This document shows, piece by piece, positions 32,444-39,708 of a stretch of DNA of 64,000 nucleotides (its first letter is position 1; every line of letters begins with the position of its first letter). The DNA lies in contig JACKFL010000005.1 of the NCBI GenBank assembly GCA_020632495.1, positions 1,178,001-1,242,000 of the forward strand, written 5' to 3'. Origin of the DNA: Candidatus Omnitrophota bacterium (GTDB lineage: Bacteria > Omnitrophota > Gorgyraeia > Zapsychrales > Zapsychraceae). The notes beneath the pieces are model-generated. The model did not search any database. It saw only the letters and a program-made list of their open reading frames with translations, and was not told where the DNA came from. The translations under genes were made by a program, and so were the position numbers.

Positions 32444-33885
32444 TATTCTCCTTGGGCCTGGGAATAGCCCCGTTCGCCATTAAAGGTGTAAAGGTTTTCC
32501 GTCTTGATGATCTCGTAGCCGTGTCCGGTGAGCAGGGTCAGCAGGGTGATGATGTCCTTGTAGCTGGCCTGCTGGCCGTTGGCGGGGACAAACCGGCAGC
32601 GCCAGTGGTCGGTATTGAACGTTTCGGGGAGGCCTTGAGGATAAACTTTGACGCCGCGGTTGGTGATCATCGCCAGCTTCCACAACGGGCTCTGCGCCTC
32701 TTCCAGCCCTTTGCCGAGGACGTCGGCGTCACGGCCGTGTTCGGACCAGTCCAGAAAGATGTCCACGCCGACGAGATCCTTGGCGGCCGGCTCCTGGGAA
32801 GGCGGCGTGATCGTAATCTTTCCGCCGTGATAATGTACGGGTGTCAATGTTTCCGGTTTTTCCCCGAGGCGGTCGATAATCGCGTTCGTAAAGTCTGTGG
32901 TTCCGACCTCGCGCTGGCTCAAGCCTTCACGATAAACATCCGCGGGATGGATCCCGCTTTCCAGCGTCGACAACCACGCGTTGTTGATGAGCTCAGCGGT
33001 CTTCGCTTCCCCGATATGCACAAGCATCTGGATCGCCGAGATCAATAAGCCCGAAGGATTGGCGATGTCCTTGCCGGCGATGTCGGGCGCCGAGCCGTGC
33101 ACCGCCTCGAACATTGCCATGTCCGTGCCGACGTTGGCCGAGCCGGCCAGCCCGACCGATCCGCTGACCTGCGCGGCGATATCGGAGAGGATGTCGCCGT
33201 AGAGATTCAGCGTGACGATCACGTCGAAACGCTCCGGCTGGGCGGCCAGCCGCGCGGCGCCGATGTCGATGATCTGATGGTCGCTTTGAATATCCGGATA
33301 CTGGGCCGCGATCCGTTCGAAGACGCGGTGGAAGCGCCCGTCGGTGATCTTCATAATGTTATCCTTGGTCATGCACGTGACGCGTTTGCGGCCATAGAGC
33401 CGTGCATATTCAAAGGCGTAACGGATGATCCGTTCGGACCCGGGCCGGCTGATCAGTTTCAGGACTTGGGTGACCTCATCGGTCTGCCGGTGTTCGATGC
33501 CCGTATAGAGGTCCTCCTCGTTTTCGCGGATGATCACCATGTTGATGCCGGGGTGAGGGGAGGCCACGAACGGCGCGTAGGATTTTACCGGCCGGACATT
33601 GGCGAACAGATTGAGCGTCGTGCGGATGGTCACGTTGAGGCTCTTGTAACCGCCGCCCAGCGGTGTGGTGATGGGGGCCTTTAAGAGGACCTTGTTGCGG
33701 CGGATAATGTCCCATGATTCGGGCCCGATGCCGGTGGTCTCGCCGCTTTTGTACAGGTTTTCGCCGATGGGGATTTCGTCGTATTCGATCGGTGCCTTGG
33801 CGGCTTTGAGGATGCGCAGGGTGGCGTCCATAATTTCCGGACCGATGCCGTCACCGTGCGCCACGGTAATGCGTTTGAGTGCCAT
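32443..33885 (-). CDS. icd: Isocitrate dehydrogenase (NAD-type, with C-terminal extension)
   Basis: 480 residues, of the longer Thermus/Rickettsia-like type with an additional domain after about residue 340. It converts isocitrate to 2-oxoglutarate. Motifs: VAHGDGIGPEI at the N-terminus, RENEEDLYTGIEH (substrate loop), and NLYGDILSDIAAQ with metal-binding aspartates. The cofactor loop HGSAPDIAGKDIANPSG has Asp-Ile where NADP enzymes have Lys-Tyr, so NAD is the likely cofactor (inference from known specificity rules). AGGAGG lies upstream of the ATG. First gene of the icd-ppc pair. Confidence 0.88.
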   Translation of the reverse strand: MALKRITVAHGDGIGPEIMDATLRILKAAKAPIEYDEIPIGENLYKSGETTGIGPESWDIIRRNKVLLKAPITTPLGGGYKSLNVTIRTTLNLFANVRPVKSYAPFVASPHPGINMVIIRENEEDLYTGIEHRQTDEVTQVLKLISRPGSERIIRYAFEYARLYGRKRVTCMTKDNIMKITDGRFHRVFERIAAQYPDIQSDHQIIDIGAARLAAQPERFDVIVTLNLYGDILSDIAAQVSGSVGLAGSANVGTDMAMFEAVHGSAPDIAGKDIANPSGLLISAIQMLVHIGEAKTAELINNAWLSTLESGIHPADVYREGLSQREVGTTDFTNAIIDRLGEKPETLTPVHYHGGKITITPPSQEPAAKDLVGVDIFLDWSEHGRDADVLGKGLEEAQSPLWKLAMITNRGVKVYPQGLPETFNTDHWRCRFVPANGQQASYKDIITLLTLLTGHGYEIIKTENLYTFNGERGYSQAQGE

Positions 33886-34011
33886 GTCTAACCTCCTGAA
33901 GTTGCGCTGCCGCTACCCGCGCTATCCCCGCCACGGCTGTCCTTGCGAAATTAGTTCAGGGTACAGGATAAGGGATCAGGGCGGCTTTGTAAATTAGATT
34001 ATTCGGTGCGG

Positions 34012-34140
34012 GGGTGGATACGTTTATGTGTGTATGCGTCTATGCGGTGGCCGGCCCGTTGGGCAGATGTCCGTAATTCCAATGGGGATACCGTTCACTC
34101 AACCCCGCATACACGCATAGACTATCCCGCCTACCGGGCC
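34012..34140. repeat. TGTATGCGTCTATGCGG-word hairpin repeat
   Basis: The left arm has GTGTGTATGCGTCTATGCGG followed by GGCCGGCCCG. The right arm has CCCCGCATACACGCATAGAC and ACCGGGCC, which pair with it in an imperfect stem. The gap 33886-34182 also holds a fragment of another word-like sequence (GGGTACAGGATAAGGGATCA, 33959-33978) with no partner arm. Confidence 0.6.
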
Positions 34141-34148
34141 GATTATTA

Positions 34149-34176
34149 TTGATATTAAACCGCTATTTGCTAGAAT
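34149..34176 (+). promoter_or_regulatory. Leaderless promoter of the Mrp cluster
   Basis: TTGATA (34149-34154), 16 bases, TGcTAGAAT with the -10 at 34171-34176. Six bases then lead straight into the ATG of mrpE at 34183. There is no Shine-Dalgarno. Confidence 0.6.
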
Positions 34177-34182
34177 GACCGC

Positions 34183-34659
34183 ATGCCCGCAAAGATTCAG
34201 TTTGTCTTTACGCTACTGCTGCCGGCTTTTATTTGGTGGTTGCTTGCCGGGAATGATCCGGCATCCTGGTGCTTGGGAATCCCCGCGGTCATCCTTGCCG
34301 TAGCGGTTCGCCGCCTTCTGCCGGAGGTCGCGATTCCGGCTTGGCGTCCACTGCAACTCTTACCGTTCAGCTGTTACTTTCTGAGTCAGTCGGTATTGAG
34401 CGGCTGGGACGTCATCAAACGCACCTTCAACCCGCGCCTGCCTCTCGACCCCGGAGTTCTGACCTACACGCCGCGGCTTTCCAATGGTTACGGCCGGGTT
34501 TTTCTGGCCAACACTATCAGTCTTCTCCCCGGAACGTTAAGCGCCGATTTTGATGGTCCCGACCTGATTATTCATGTCCTTGACGGCACGTCCCCCAATA
34601 CGGAGAATTTGCGGGTCCTGGAAGGCCGGGTGGCATTGCTCTTCGGAGAGGAGATATAG
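34183..34659 (+). CDS. mrpE: Mrp antiporter subunit E
   Basis: 158 residues. Two or three N-terminal spans (FTLLLPAFIWWLLAG, LGIPAVILAVAVRRL), then the MnhE/MrpE signature FLANTISLLPGTLSADFDG and a cytosolic end (LIIHVLDG). It is a structural subunit of the multisubunit Na+/H+ antiporter. First gene of the cluster mrpE-F-G-B-C-D-D'; the start appears leaderless. The order E-F-G-B-C-D differs from the classic A-B-C-D-E-F-G operon and resembles archaeal and MBH-type clusters. Confidence 0.88.
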   Translation: MPAKIQFVFTLLLPAFIWWLLAGNDPASWCLGIPAVILAVAVRRLLPEVAIPAWRPLQLLPFSCYFLSQSVLSGWDVIKRTFNPRLPLDPGVLTYTPRLSNGYGRVFLANTISLLPGTLSADFDGPDLIIHVLDGTSPNTENLRVLEGRVALLFGEEI

Positions 34660-34660
34660 G

Positions 34661-34951
34661 ATGGGAACGGTTTACCTGATCAGTGCCGTGGTGATCTTGA
34701 TGACCCTGATCGCCGGTCTGTCCCGGTTGTACATCGGACCGACCCGCGCGGACCGCATGCTGGCCGCCCAGCTCGGCGGCACGGCCGGTGTGGCGATATT
34801 CGCGTTGTTGGCCAATGCGTTTGGTCAATCCTTCCTGTATGACCTTGCGCTGGTCTTGGCCATTCTGGCCGCGGTCTCCACCATTGCCTTTGCGCGGCTC
34901 ACTTGGCACAAGCCCCTCACGGGAAAAGAGGATGCGGATGATTCTGATTGA
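34661..34951 (+). CDS. mrpF: Mrp antiporter subunit F
   Basis: 96 residues from the ATG at 34661, one base after the mrpE stop, with GAGGAG upstream. Three spans; the MnhF/MrpF signature RLYIGPTRADRMLAAQLGG followed by SFLYDLALVLAILAAVSTIA. Conserved aspartates in ADR and YDLAL are kept. It is part of the membrane core of the antiporter. Its 3' end overlaps mrpG by 14 bases. Confidence 0.88.
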   Translation: MGTVYLISAVVILMTLIAGLSRLYIGPTRADRMLAAQLGGTAGVAIFALLANAFGQSFLYDLALVLAILAAVSTIAFARLTWHKPLTGKEDADDSD

Positions 34952-35240
34952 TATTATTTCGGTCACGTCGATCACGGTCGGTGTGGTGTTTTTCATCGGC
35001 GGGATCCTGGGGGTGCTGCGTTTTCCCGATATCTACTGCCGGTTGCACGCGCTGACCAAGGCCGATAACCTTGGCCTCGGTTTTGTCCTTTTCGGACTGG
35101 GTGTACAGTCGGGGGATCCGGCCGTGATCCTCAAGCTGATTTTTATCTGGATCCTGGTCGTTATCGCCAGCGCCACATCCTGTTATCTCATCGCGCAGGC
35201 GGCGTTGCGCATGAATATCGAACCGTGGAGGAAACCGTGA
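34938..35240 (+). CDS. mrpG: Mrp antiporter subunit G
   Basis: 100 residues from the ATG at 34938, preferred because AGAGG lies six bases upstream; the in-frame ATG at 34932 is too close to that site. Three spans; the MnhG/MrpG signature FFIGGILGVLRFPDIYCRLH and ALTKADNLGLG. It ends in a GTGA overlap with the next gene, so translation is coupled. Confidence 0.85.
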   Translation: MILIDIISVTSITVGVVFFIGGILGVLRFPDIYCRLHALTKADNLGLGFVLFGLGVQSGDPAVILKLIFIWILVVIASATSCYLIAQAALRMNIEPWRKP

Positions 35241-36208
35241 ACACAGCCGCCGGACCGTACGATTATATGTTGGGCGTGACACTGGTCTTTCTCGCCGTAC
35301 AGGTGTTGCGCGCGCGTGACCTGTTGACCGGGATCATTCTATTTATTATTTTCGGGATCCTTGTGTCGATGGCCTGGGTGCAGTTGAACGCGCCGGATAT
35401 CGCCTTGGTCGAGGCGGTGATCGGATCCGCGTTGACCGGAGCCTTGTTCTTGGCCAGCCTCGGACAAATCGAATCGCGCGAAGCGCCGGCAGAACGGCGC
35501 CTGCCCCGCCGGCACAATCTGGCGCTCACCGCGGCCGCGCTGGCCGTGGCCGGTGTCCTGCTGGCGGCGGTGGCTGCCTTGCCGCGGATTGCCGACGGGT
35601 TATCTCCCGAAGTATACGGCGCCCTGATGGACAGCGGGGTCAAAAACCCGGTCACCGCGGTGATTCTCAATTTCCGGGGATACGACACCCTGCTGGAAAT
35701 CGGCGTGCTCTACCTTGCGGCCCTGGCCGTGTTCACGCTCAGCGGTTTGCGGCCGGTGGGATGCCATCTGCGGGACCGTCCCGCCAGTCGGGTGCTGGTC
35801 ACATTTCTGCATATTCTCAATCCGTTAATGATCGTGACGGCGTTTTATCTGCTGTGGGCCGGGGCGGATGCTCCGGGCGGCGCGTTTCAGGCCGGCGCGA
35901 TGCTCGCCGGCGTGGGGATATTGATGCTGCTCGGCGGGGTCCGGCTGCCGGTCCATGCCGGACATATTTTGCCGCGGACGGGTTATGTCCTCGGTTTCGC
36001 CGGTTTTCTTGTTGCGGGATTGAGTATGTTGGGATCCGGAAACAATTTTCTCGAGTATCCGCGGGCGCATGCCAAGGCCATTATCTTTGTCATTGAGCTG
36101 CTCGCTACTGCATCTATCGCCTTAATTTTACTCGTCCTGTTTGCCGCGTGCGCGGGATTTTTTAGTGCGGCGCTGGCAGGGGCGCCGAATAGGGAGGAAG
36201 GCGCATGA
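35237..36208 (+). CDS. Fused MbhD/MbhE-like (MrpA C-terminal) and MrpB subunit
   Basis: 323 residues from the GTG at 35237, with GGAGG five bases upstream. The N-terminal part (about 10-85: LRARDLLTGIILFIIFGILV, NAPDIALVEAVIGSALTGAL) matches the DUF4040/MbhD element normally at the C-terminus of MrpA. The middle (LNFRGYDTLLEIGVLYLAAL) matches the MbhE-like element. The rest (DRPASRVLVTFLHILNPLMI, GADAPGGAFQAGAM) is MnhB/MrpB. Parts usually split between MrpA and MrpB are thus joined in one chain. It overlaps mrpC by four bases. Confidence 0.85.
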   Translation: MNTAAGPYDYMLGVTLVFLAVQVLRARDLLTGIILFIIFGILVSMAWVQLNAPDIALVEAVIGSALTGALFLASLGQIESREAPAERRLPRRHNLALTAAALAVAGVLLAAVAALPRIADGLSPEVYGALMDSGVKNPVTAVILNFRGYDTLLEIGVLYLAALAVFTLSGLRPVGCHLRDRPASRVLVTFLHILNPLMIVTAFYLLWAGADAPGGAFQAGAMLAGVGILMLLGGVRLPVHAGHILPRTGYVLGFAGFLVAGLSMLGSGNNFLEYPRAHAKAIIFVIELLATASIALILLVLFAACAGFFSAALAGAPNREEGA

Positions 36209-36528
36209 GTGCGGCGATGTTCTACAGTTTCGTAGGGATCATGATTATCGTGACCGGTTTACGCGGGATGGTCGCCTGCCGGCATTTATTGCGCAAGGTC
36301 CTTGCCGTTAATCTGATGGGCACCGGGATCTTTATGTTTCTTATCGCCTTGGCCAATCGGGATCCGGCCGGTCCGCCCGATCCGGTACCGCATGCCATGG
36401 TCCTCACCGGTGTCGTCGTCGCGATCAGCGCGACGGCACTGGTTTTGACGATGGTGGTACGCCTGCACGCGGCGACCGGTAAGACATCATTCGAAGAAAT
36501 GACTGATGAACAACAGGAGGCGGCGTGA
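36205..36528 (+). CDS. mrpC: Mrp antiporter subunit C (NuoK-like)
   Basis: 107 residues with three spans. YSFVGIMIIVTGLRGMVACR, LLRKVLAVNLMGTGIFMFLI and HAMVLTGVVVAISATALVLT follow the MnhC/NuoK pattern, including the final ALTLTGIVI-type helix with conserved histidine. The start overlaps the upstream stop (ATGA), and its own stop overlaps the next ATG (TGATG), so the whole series is tightly coupled. Confidence 0.87.
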   Translation: MSAAMFYSFVGIMIIVTGLRGMVACRHLLRKVLAVNLMGTGIFMFLIALANRDPAGPPDPVPHAMVLTGVVVAISATALVLTMVVRLHAATGKTSFEEMTDEQQEAA

Positions 36529-38039
36529 TGCCGGAGCAGTCGGCCCAGCTCTGTGTATGGATCATGGCCCTGCCGTTGATCGCATCGGTGGCGGCGTTTG
36601 CTGCCGGACGGCGCGCCGCACCGGGCATCGGGATCGTCACCGCGGTGATCTTGACTTTCTTGACGATCATGGCCGGCGCGGGTTTGTTACGTCACGGGCC
36701 GGTGCGATACGCGCTCGGCGGCTGGGCGCCCCCGCTGGGGATCGGCTGGCGGCTCGACGGTCTGAGCGCATTAATGTTGATGGCCACCGCGCTGGTGGGG
36801 ACGGGGATCAGCGTGTACGCGCTCGGTTACTTTGCCCCGCGCGCGACTGCGGATCCGAAGCAGCGCGACTTCGTGAAGCAGCAATACTTCTGGCCGTTGT
36901 GGCTTTTTACGTGGGGGGGATTGAATGTTCTGTTCCTGTCGGCCGACGCGTTCAATATCTACGTGGCACTGGAGATCGTCAGTTTTGCCGCGATCACGCT
37001 GGTCGCGTTGTCGGGCACGGTGGCGGCGCTGACCGCCGCGACTCGGTATTTCTTTTTAACATTGGTCGGTTCATTGGTTTATTTGCTGGGTGTCGGTCTG
37101 ACCTACAGTGCGTTTGGCGTACTCGATCTGGAATTGCTCGCGCAAGCGGTGCGGCCCGGGACGGTCAGCGCGGCGGCGGTCAGCCTTATATCCATGGGGT
37201 TGATGATCAAGGCGGCGCTGTTTCCGCTGCATTTCTGGTTGCCGCCGGCGCATGCCAATGCCCCGGCGCCGGTGAGCGCGGTGCTGTCGGGCCTGGTAGT
37301 GATGGCTGCATTTTACCTGCTGGTGCGCCTGTGGCTCGACAGTTTCAGCGCCGTGCTGACTCCCCCGGCAGGTCAAATTCCCGGGATTCTCGGATCGGCA
37401 GCGATTGTGACCGGTTCATTGCTGGCGATGCGTCAGCAGCGTTTGAAAATGATGCTGGCTTATTCGACGGTGGCGCAGGTCGGCTACATGTTTTTAATCT
37501 TTCCGTTGTTCGGCGGTTCCCCGGCCGCCAAAGGCTTCGCGTGGAATGGCGGGATCTATTTATCGGTCGCGCATGCCTGCGCCAAGTCTGCCGCATTTAT
37601 GGCGGCCGGTGCGATCATTTATGTTCTCGGGCATGACCGCATCAAAGATCTTTCCGGGTTAGCGCGGCGTTTTCCGTCGATGGCATTCGCCATCGCCCTG
37701 GCCGGAGTGAGTCTGATCGGTTTGCCGCCGAGCGGCGGATTTACCGGTAAATGGATGCTCTTAAAGGCCGCGATGCTCTCCGGGAAGTGGGGATATGCGG
37801 TAGTACTCGTAGCCGGCAGTCTGATATCGGCCGTATATATCTTCCGGGTCTTGGAAATCTTTATGAAACCGCCGGCTGAAGAGGACGCGGAGTTGCGCGC
37901 GCCGGCCTGGTTAACGGTCACGGCGCTGACGATGGCGCTCGCCGCCATCATCCTGGGACTCGGCGCCGACCTGCCGGTCAAACTGCTGCGCATCGGCGAT
38001 CCGCTGGACTTGTCTGAAGTCAGGGGGTATTTGCTGTGA
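36528..38039 (+). CDS. mrpD: ND5/MrpD-like antiporter subunit, first copy
   Basis: 503 residues from the ATG at 36528 (AGGAGG seven bases upstream). About 14 spans. The TM5 glutamate is present (FNIYVALEIVSFAAITLVAL), as are the TM7 lysine and following histidines (GLMIKAALFPLHFWLPPAHA) and the broken-helix AYSTVAQVGYMFL. These are the residues that form the proton or sodium path in MrpA, MrpD and complex I subunits, so it should be an active ion-translocating subunit. Second-best reading: an MrpA N-terminal equivalent. Confidence 0.85.
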   Translation: MPEQSAQLCVWIMALPLIASVAAFAAGRRAAPGIGIVTAVILTFLTIMAGAGLLRHGPVRYALGGWAPPLGIGWRLDGLSALMLMATALVGTGISVYALGYFAPRATADPKQRDFVKQQYFWPLWLFTWGGLNVLFLSADAFNIYVALEIVSFAAITLVALSGTVAALTAATRYFFLTLVGSLVYLLGVGLTYSAFGVLDLELLAQAVRPGTVSAAAVSLISMGLMIKAALFPLHFWLPPAHANAPAPVSAVLSGLVVMAAFYLLVRLWLDSFSAVLTPPAGQIPGILGSAAIVTGSLLAMRQQRLKMMLAYSTVAQVGYMFLIFPLFGGSPAAKGFAWNGGIYLSVAHACAKSAAFMAAGAIIYVLGHDRIKDLSGLARRFPSMAFAIALAGVSLIGLPPSGGFTGKWMLLKAAMLSGKWGYAVVLVAGSLISAVYIFRVLEIFMKPPAEEDAELRAPAWLTVTALTMALAAIILGLGADLPVKLLRIGDPLDLSEVRGYLL

Positions 38040-39541
38040 GCATGACGAGCCTGCTGCCGTTAGTTATCTTCGCCACGTCGTTTCTGACCGGGGTCATTAT
38101 TTTCTTCATCAAAGAGGAGGCGGAGGGATTACGCACGTTTATCAATATTTTTAACGCCGTGTTGAAGATTCTGCTGGTGGGCTGGCTGATGTGGGGAGTA
38201 TACCAGGGGACGCAGTACGAATTCCGCTTCCCGCTCTTTCTCGGCTTTGATATTGTGCTTAACGCAGATTCCCTGTCCTTGCTGTTCGTCGGTTTGTCCG
38301 CGGTGTTGTGGCTGTTGACGACGCTTTATGCGATCGGGTACCTGCAGGGATCCCCGGATCAATCGCGCTTTTTCGGATTTTTCTGTCTGTGTGTCAGCGC
38401 GACGACCGGGATCGCCTTGGCGGGGAACCTGTTTACGTTGCTGGTCTTTTATGAATTCTTGACACTCTCGACCTATCCGTTGGTAACGCACAAAGGGGAC
38501 CGCGAATCGTTGCAGGCGGGGCGGATCTATTTGGCCTATACACTTATCGGCGGTGTCGTCTTGTTGTGGGGGATGGTCTGGTTGAGTTCATTGGTCGGTC
38601 CGGCCGATTTCGCGGAGCGCGGAATCCTATCCGCCTTGCCCCCGCAATCATACGGTCAGGCGATCGCGATCTTCGTGCTGCTTATTCTCGGTTTCGGTGT
38701 CAAGGCGGCGCTGGTGCCGCTGCACGGCTGGTTGCCCAAGGCGATGGTCGCGCCGGCGCCGGTCAGTGCTTTGTTGCACGCGGTCGCCGTGGTTAAGGCC
38801 GGCGCATTCGGGATCGTGCGCGTGGTGTACGACGTTTACGGGATCAAGTTTTGCGCACAGTTGGGGATTCTGCGCGGCTTGGGGATCCTGGCCGCCGTCA
38901 CTATTTTGTACGGTTCGATACGCGCCTTGTTCCAGGATGATCTCAAAAAGCGGCTGGCGTACTCCACGGTCAGTCAAGTGTCCTATATTGCTCTCGGTGT
39001 GGCCACCGTCGGACCGATCGCGACCATCGGAGGGATTGTCCATTTGGTTCATCAGGGAATCACGAAGATCACGCTGTTTTTTTGCGCCGGTAATTTCGCC
39101 GAGGGCCTGCACATCAAACGCATCAGCGCGATGAATGGCATCGGCCGGCGGATGCCGTGGACCATGGCCGCCTTTACCGTCGGCGCGTTGGGGATGATCG
39201 GCGTGCCGCCGATGGCCGGATTCATCAGCAAATGGTATCTCGGCATGGGCGCTCTACGTGCCGGACAGGGCTGGGTGGTGCCGGTCCTGCTGGGCAGCAG
39301 CTTACTCAATGCCGCGTATTTTCTGCCTATCATCTATGCCGGTTGGTTCAAAGAGCCGGATGAGCGCGCCGGGCAAGGGGAATTGACTCAAAAGTGGTTT
39401 GAAAACCGCGCGTACCTGTTGTTTCCGCCGCTGATCACGGCGTCGCTGGTGATTTTGATGGGATTGTTCGCCGGGCTGCCGTTCAGTCCGCTGGCCTGGG
39501 TGAAACTGATTACGCTGCGTGAATACGGACTGGCGGACTGA
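38036..39541 (+). CDS. ND5/MrpD-like antiporter subunit, second copy
   Basis: 501 residues from GTG 38036 (GTGA overlap with the previous stop), or 499 from ATG 38042. About 14 spans. TM5 glutamate in LVFYEFLTLSTYPLV, TM7 lysine in GFGVKAALVPLHGWLPKAM, and AYSTVSQVSYIALG are all kept. It resembles the MbhH/MrpD branch. With the previous gene it gives two complete ion-path subunits in one operon. The operon seems to end here: a 148-base hairpin repeat separates it from the third copy. Confidence 0.85.
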   Translation: MSMTSLLPLVIFATSFLTGVIIFFIKEEAEGLRTFINIFNAVLKILLVGWLMWGVYQGTQYEFRFPLFLGFDIVLNADSLSLLFVGLSAVLWLLTTLYAIGYLQGSPDQSRFFGFFCLCVSATTGIALAGNLFTLLVFYEFLTLSTYPLVTHKGDRESLQAGRIYLAYTLIGGVVLLWGMVWLSSLVGPADFAERGILSALPPQSYGQAIAIFVLLILGFGVKAALVPLHGWLPKAMVAPAPVSALLHAVAVVKAGAFGIVRVVYDVYGIKFCAQLGILRGLGILAAVTILYGSIRALFQDDLKKRLAYSTVSQVSYIALGVATVGPIATIGGIVHLVHQGITKITLFFCAGNFAEGLHIKRISAMNGIGRRMPWTMAAFTVGALGMIGVPPMAGFISKWYLGMGALRAGQGWVVPVLLGSSLLNAAYFLPIIYAGWFKEPDERAGQGELTQKWFENRAYLLFPPLITASLVILMGLFAGLPFSPLAWVKLITLREYGLAD

Positions 39542-39551
39542 TTCGCCGGAT

Positions 39552-39699
39552 ATCAGCGCAGAGCGTATAGCGGTGAGAGATAAATAAGGGATCCGTATTT
39601 GGCGGGAAGTAGAATGATCGGGAGATACCGATTCGTGACCGCTAATCCCTGAGGGCGCATCCTGAAAACTCGCTGCTATCCGCTGGACGCTAAACGCTG
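39552..39699. repeat. AGCGG-word hairpin repeat, copy 3
   Basis: Left words TATCAGCGCAGAGCGTATAG and CGGTGAGAGAT, right words GACCGCTAATCCCTGA, the core GCATCCTGAAAAC, then GCTGCTATCCGCTGGACGCT and AAACGCTG. It splits the antiporter cluster between the second and third ND-like genes. Confidence 0.68.
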
Positions 39700-39708
39700 T
39701 AACTTGGG

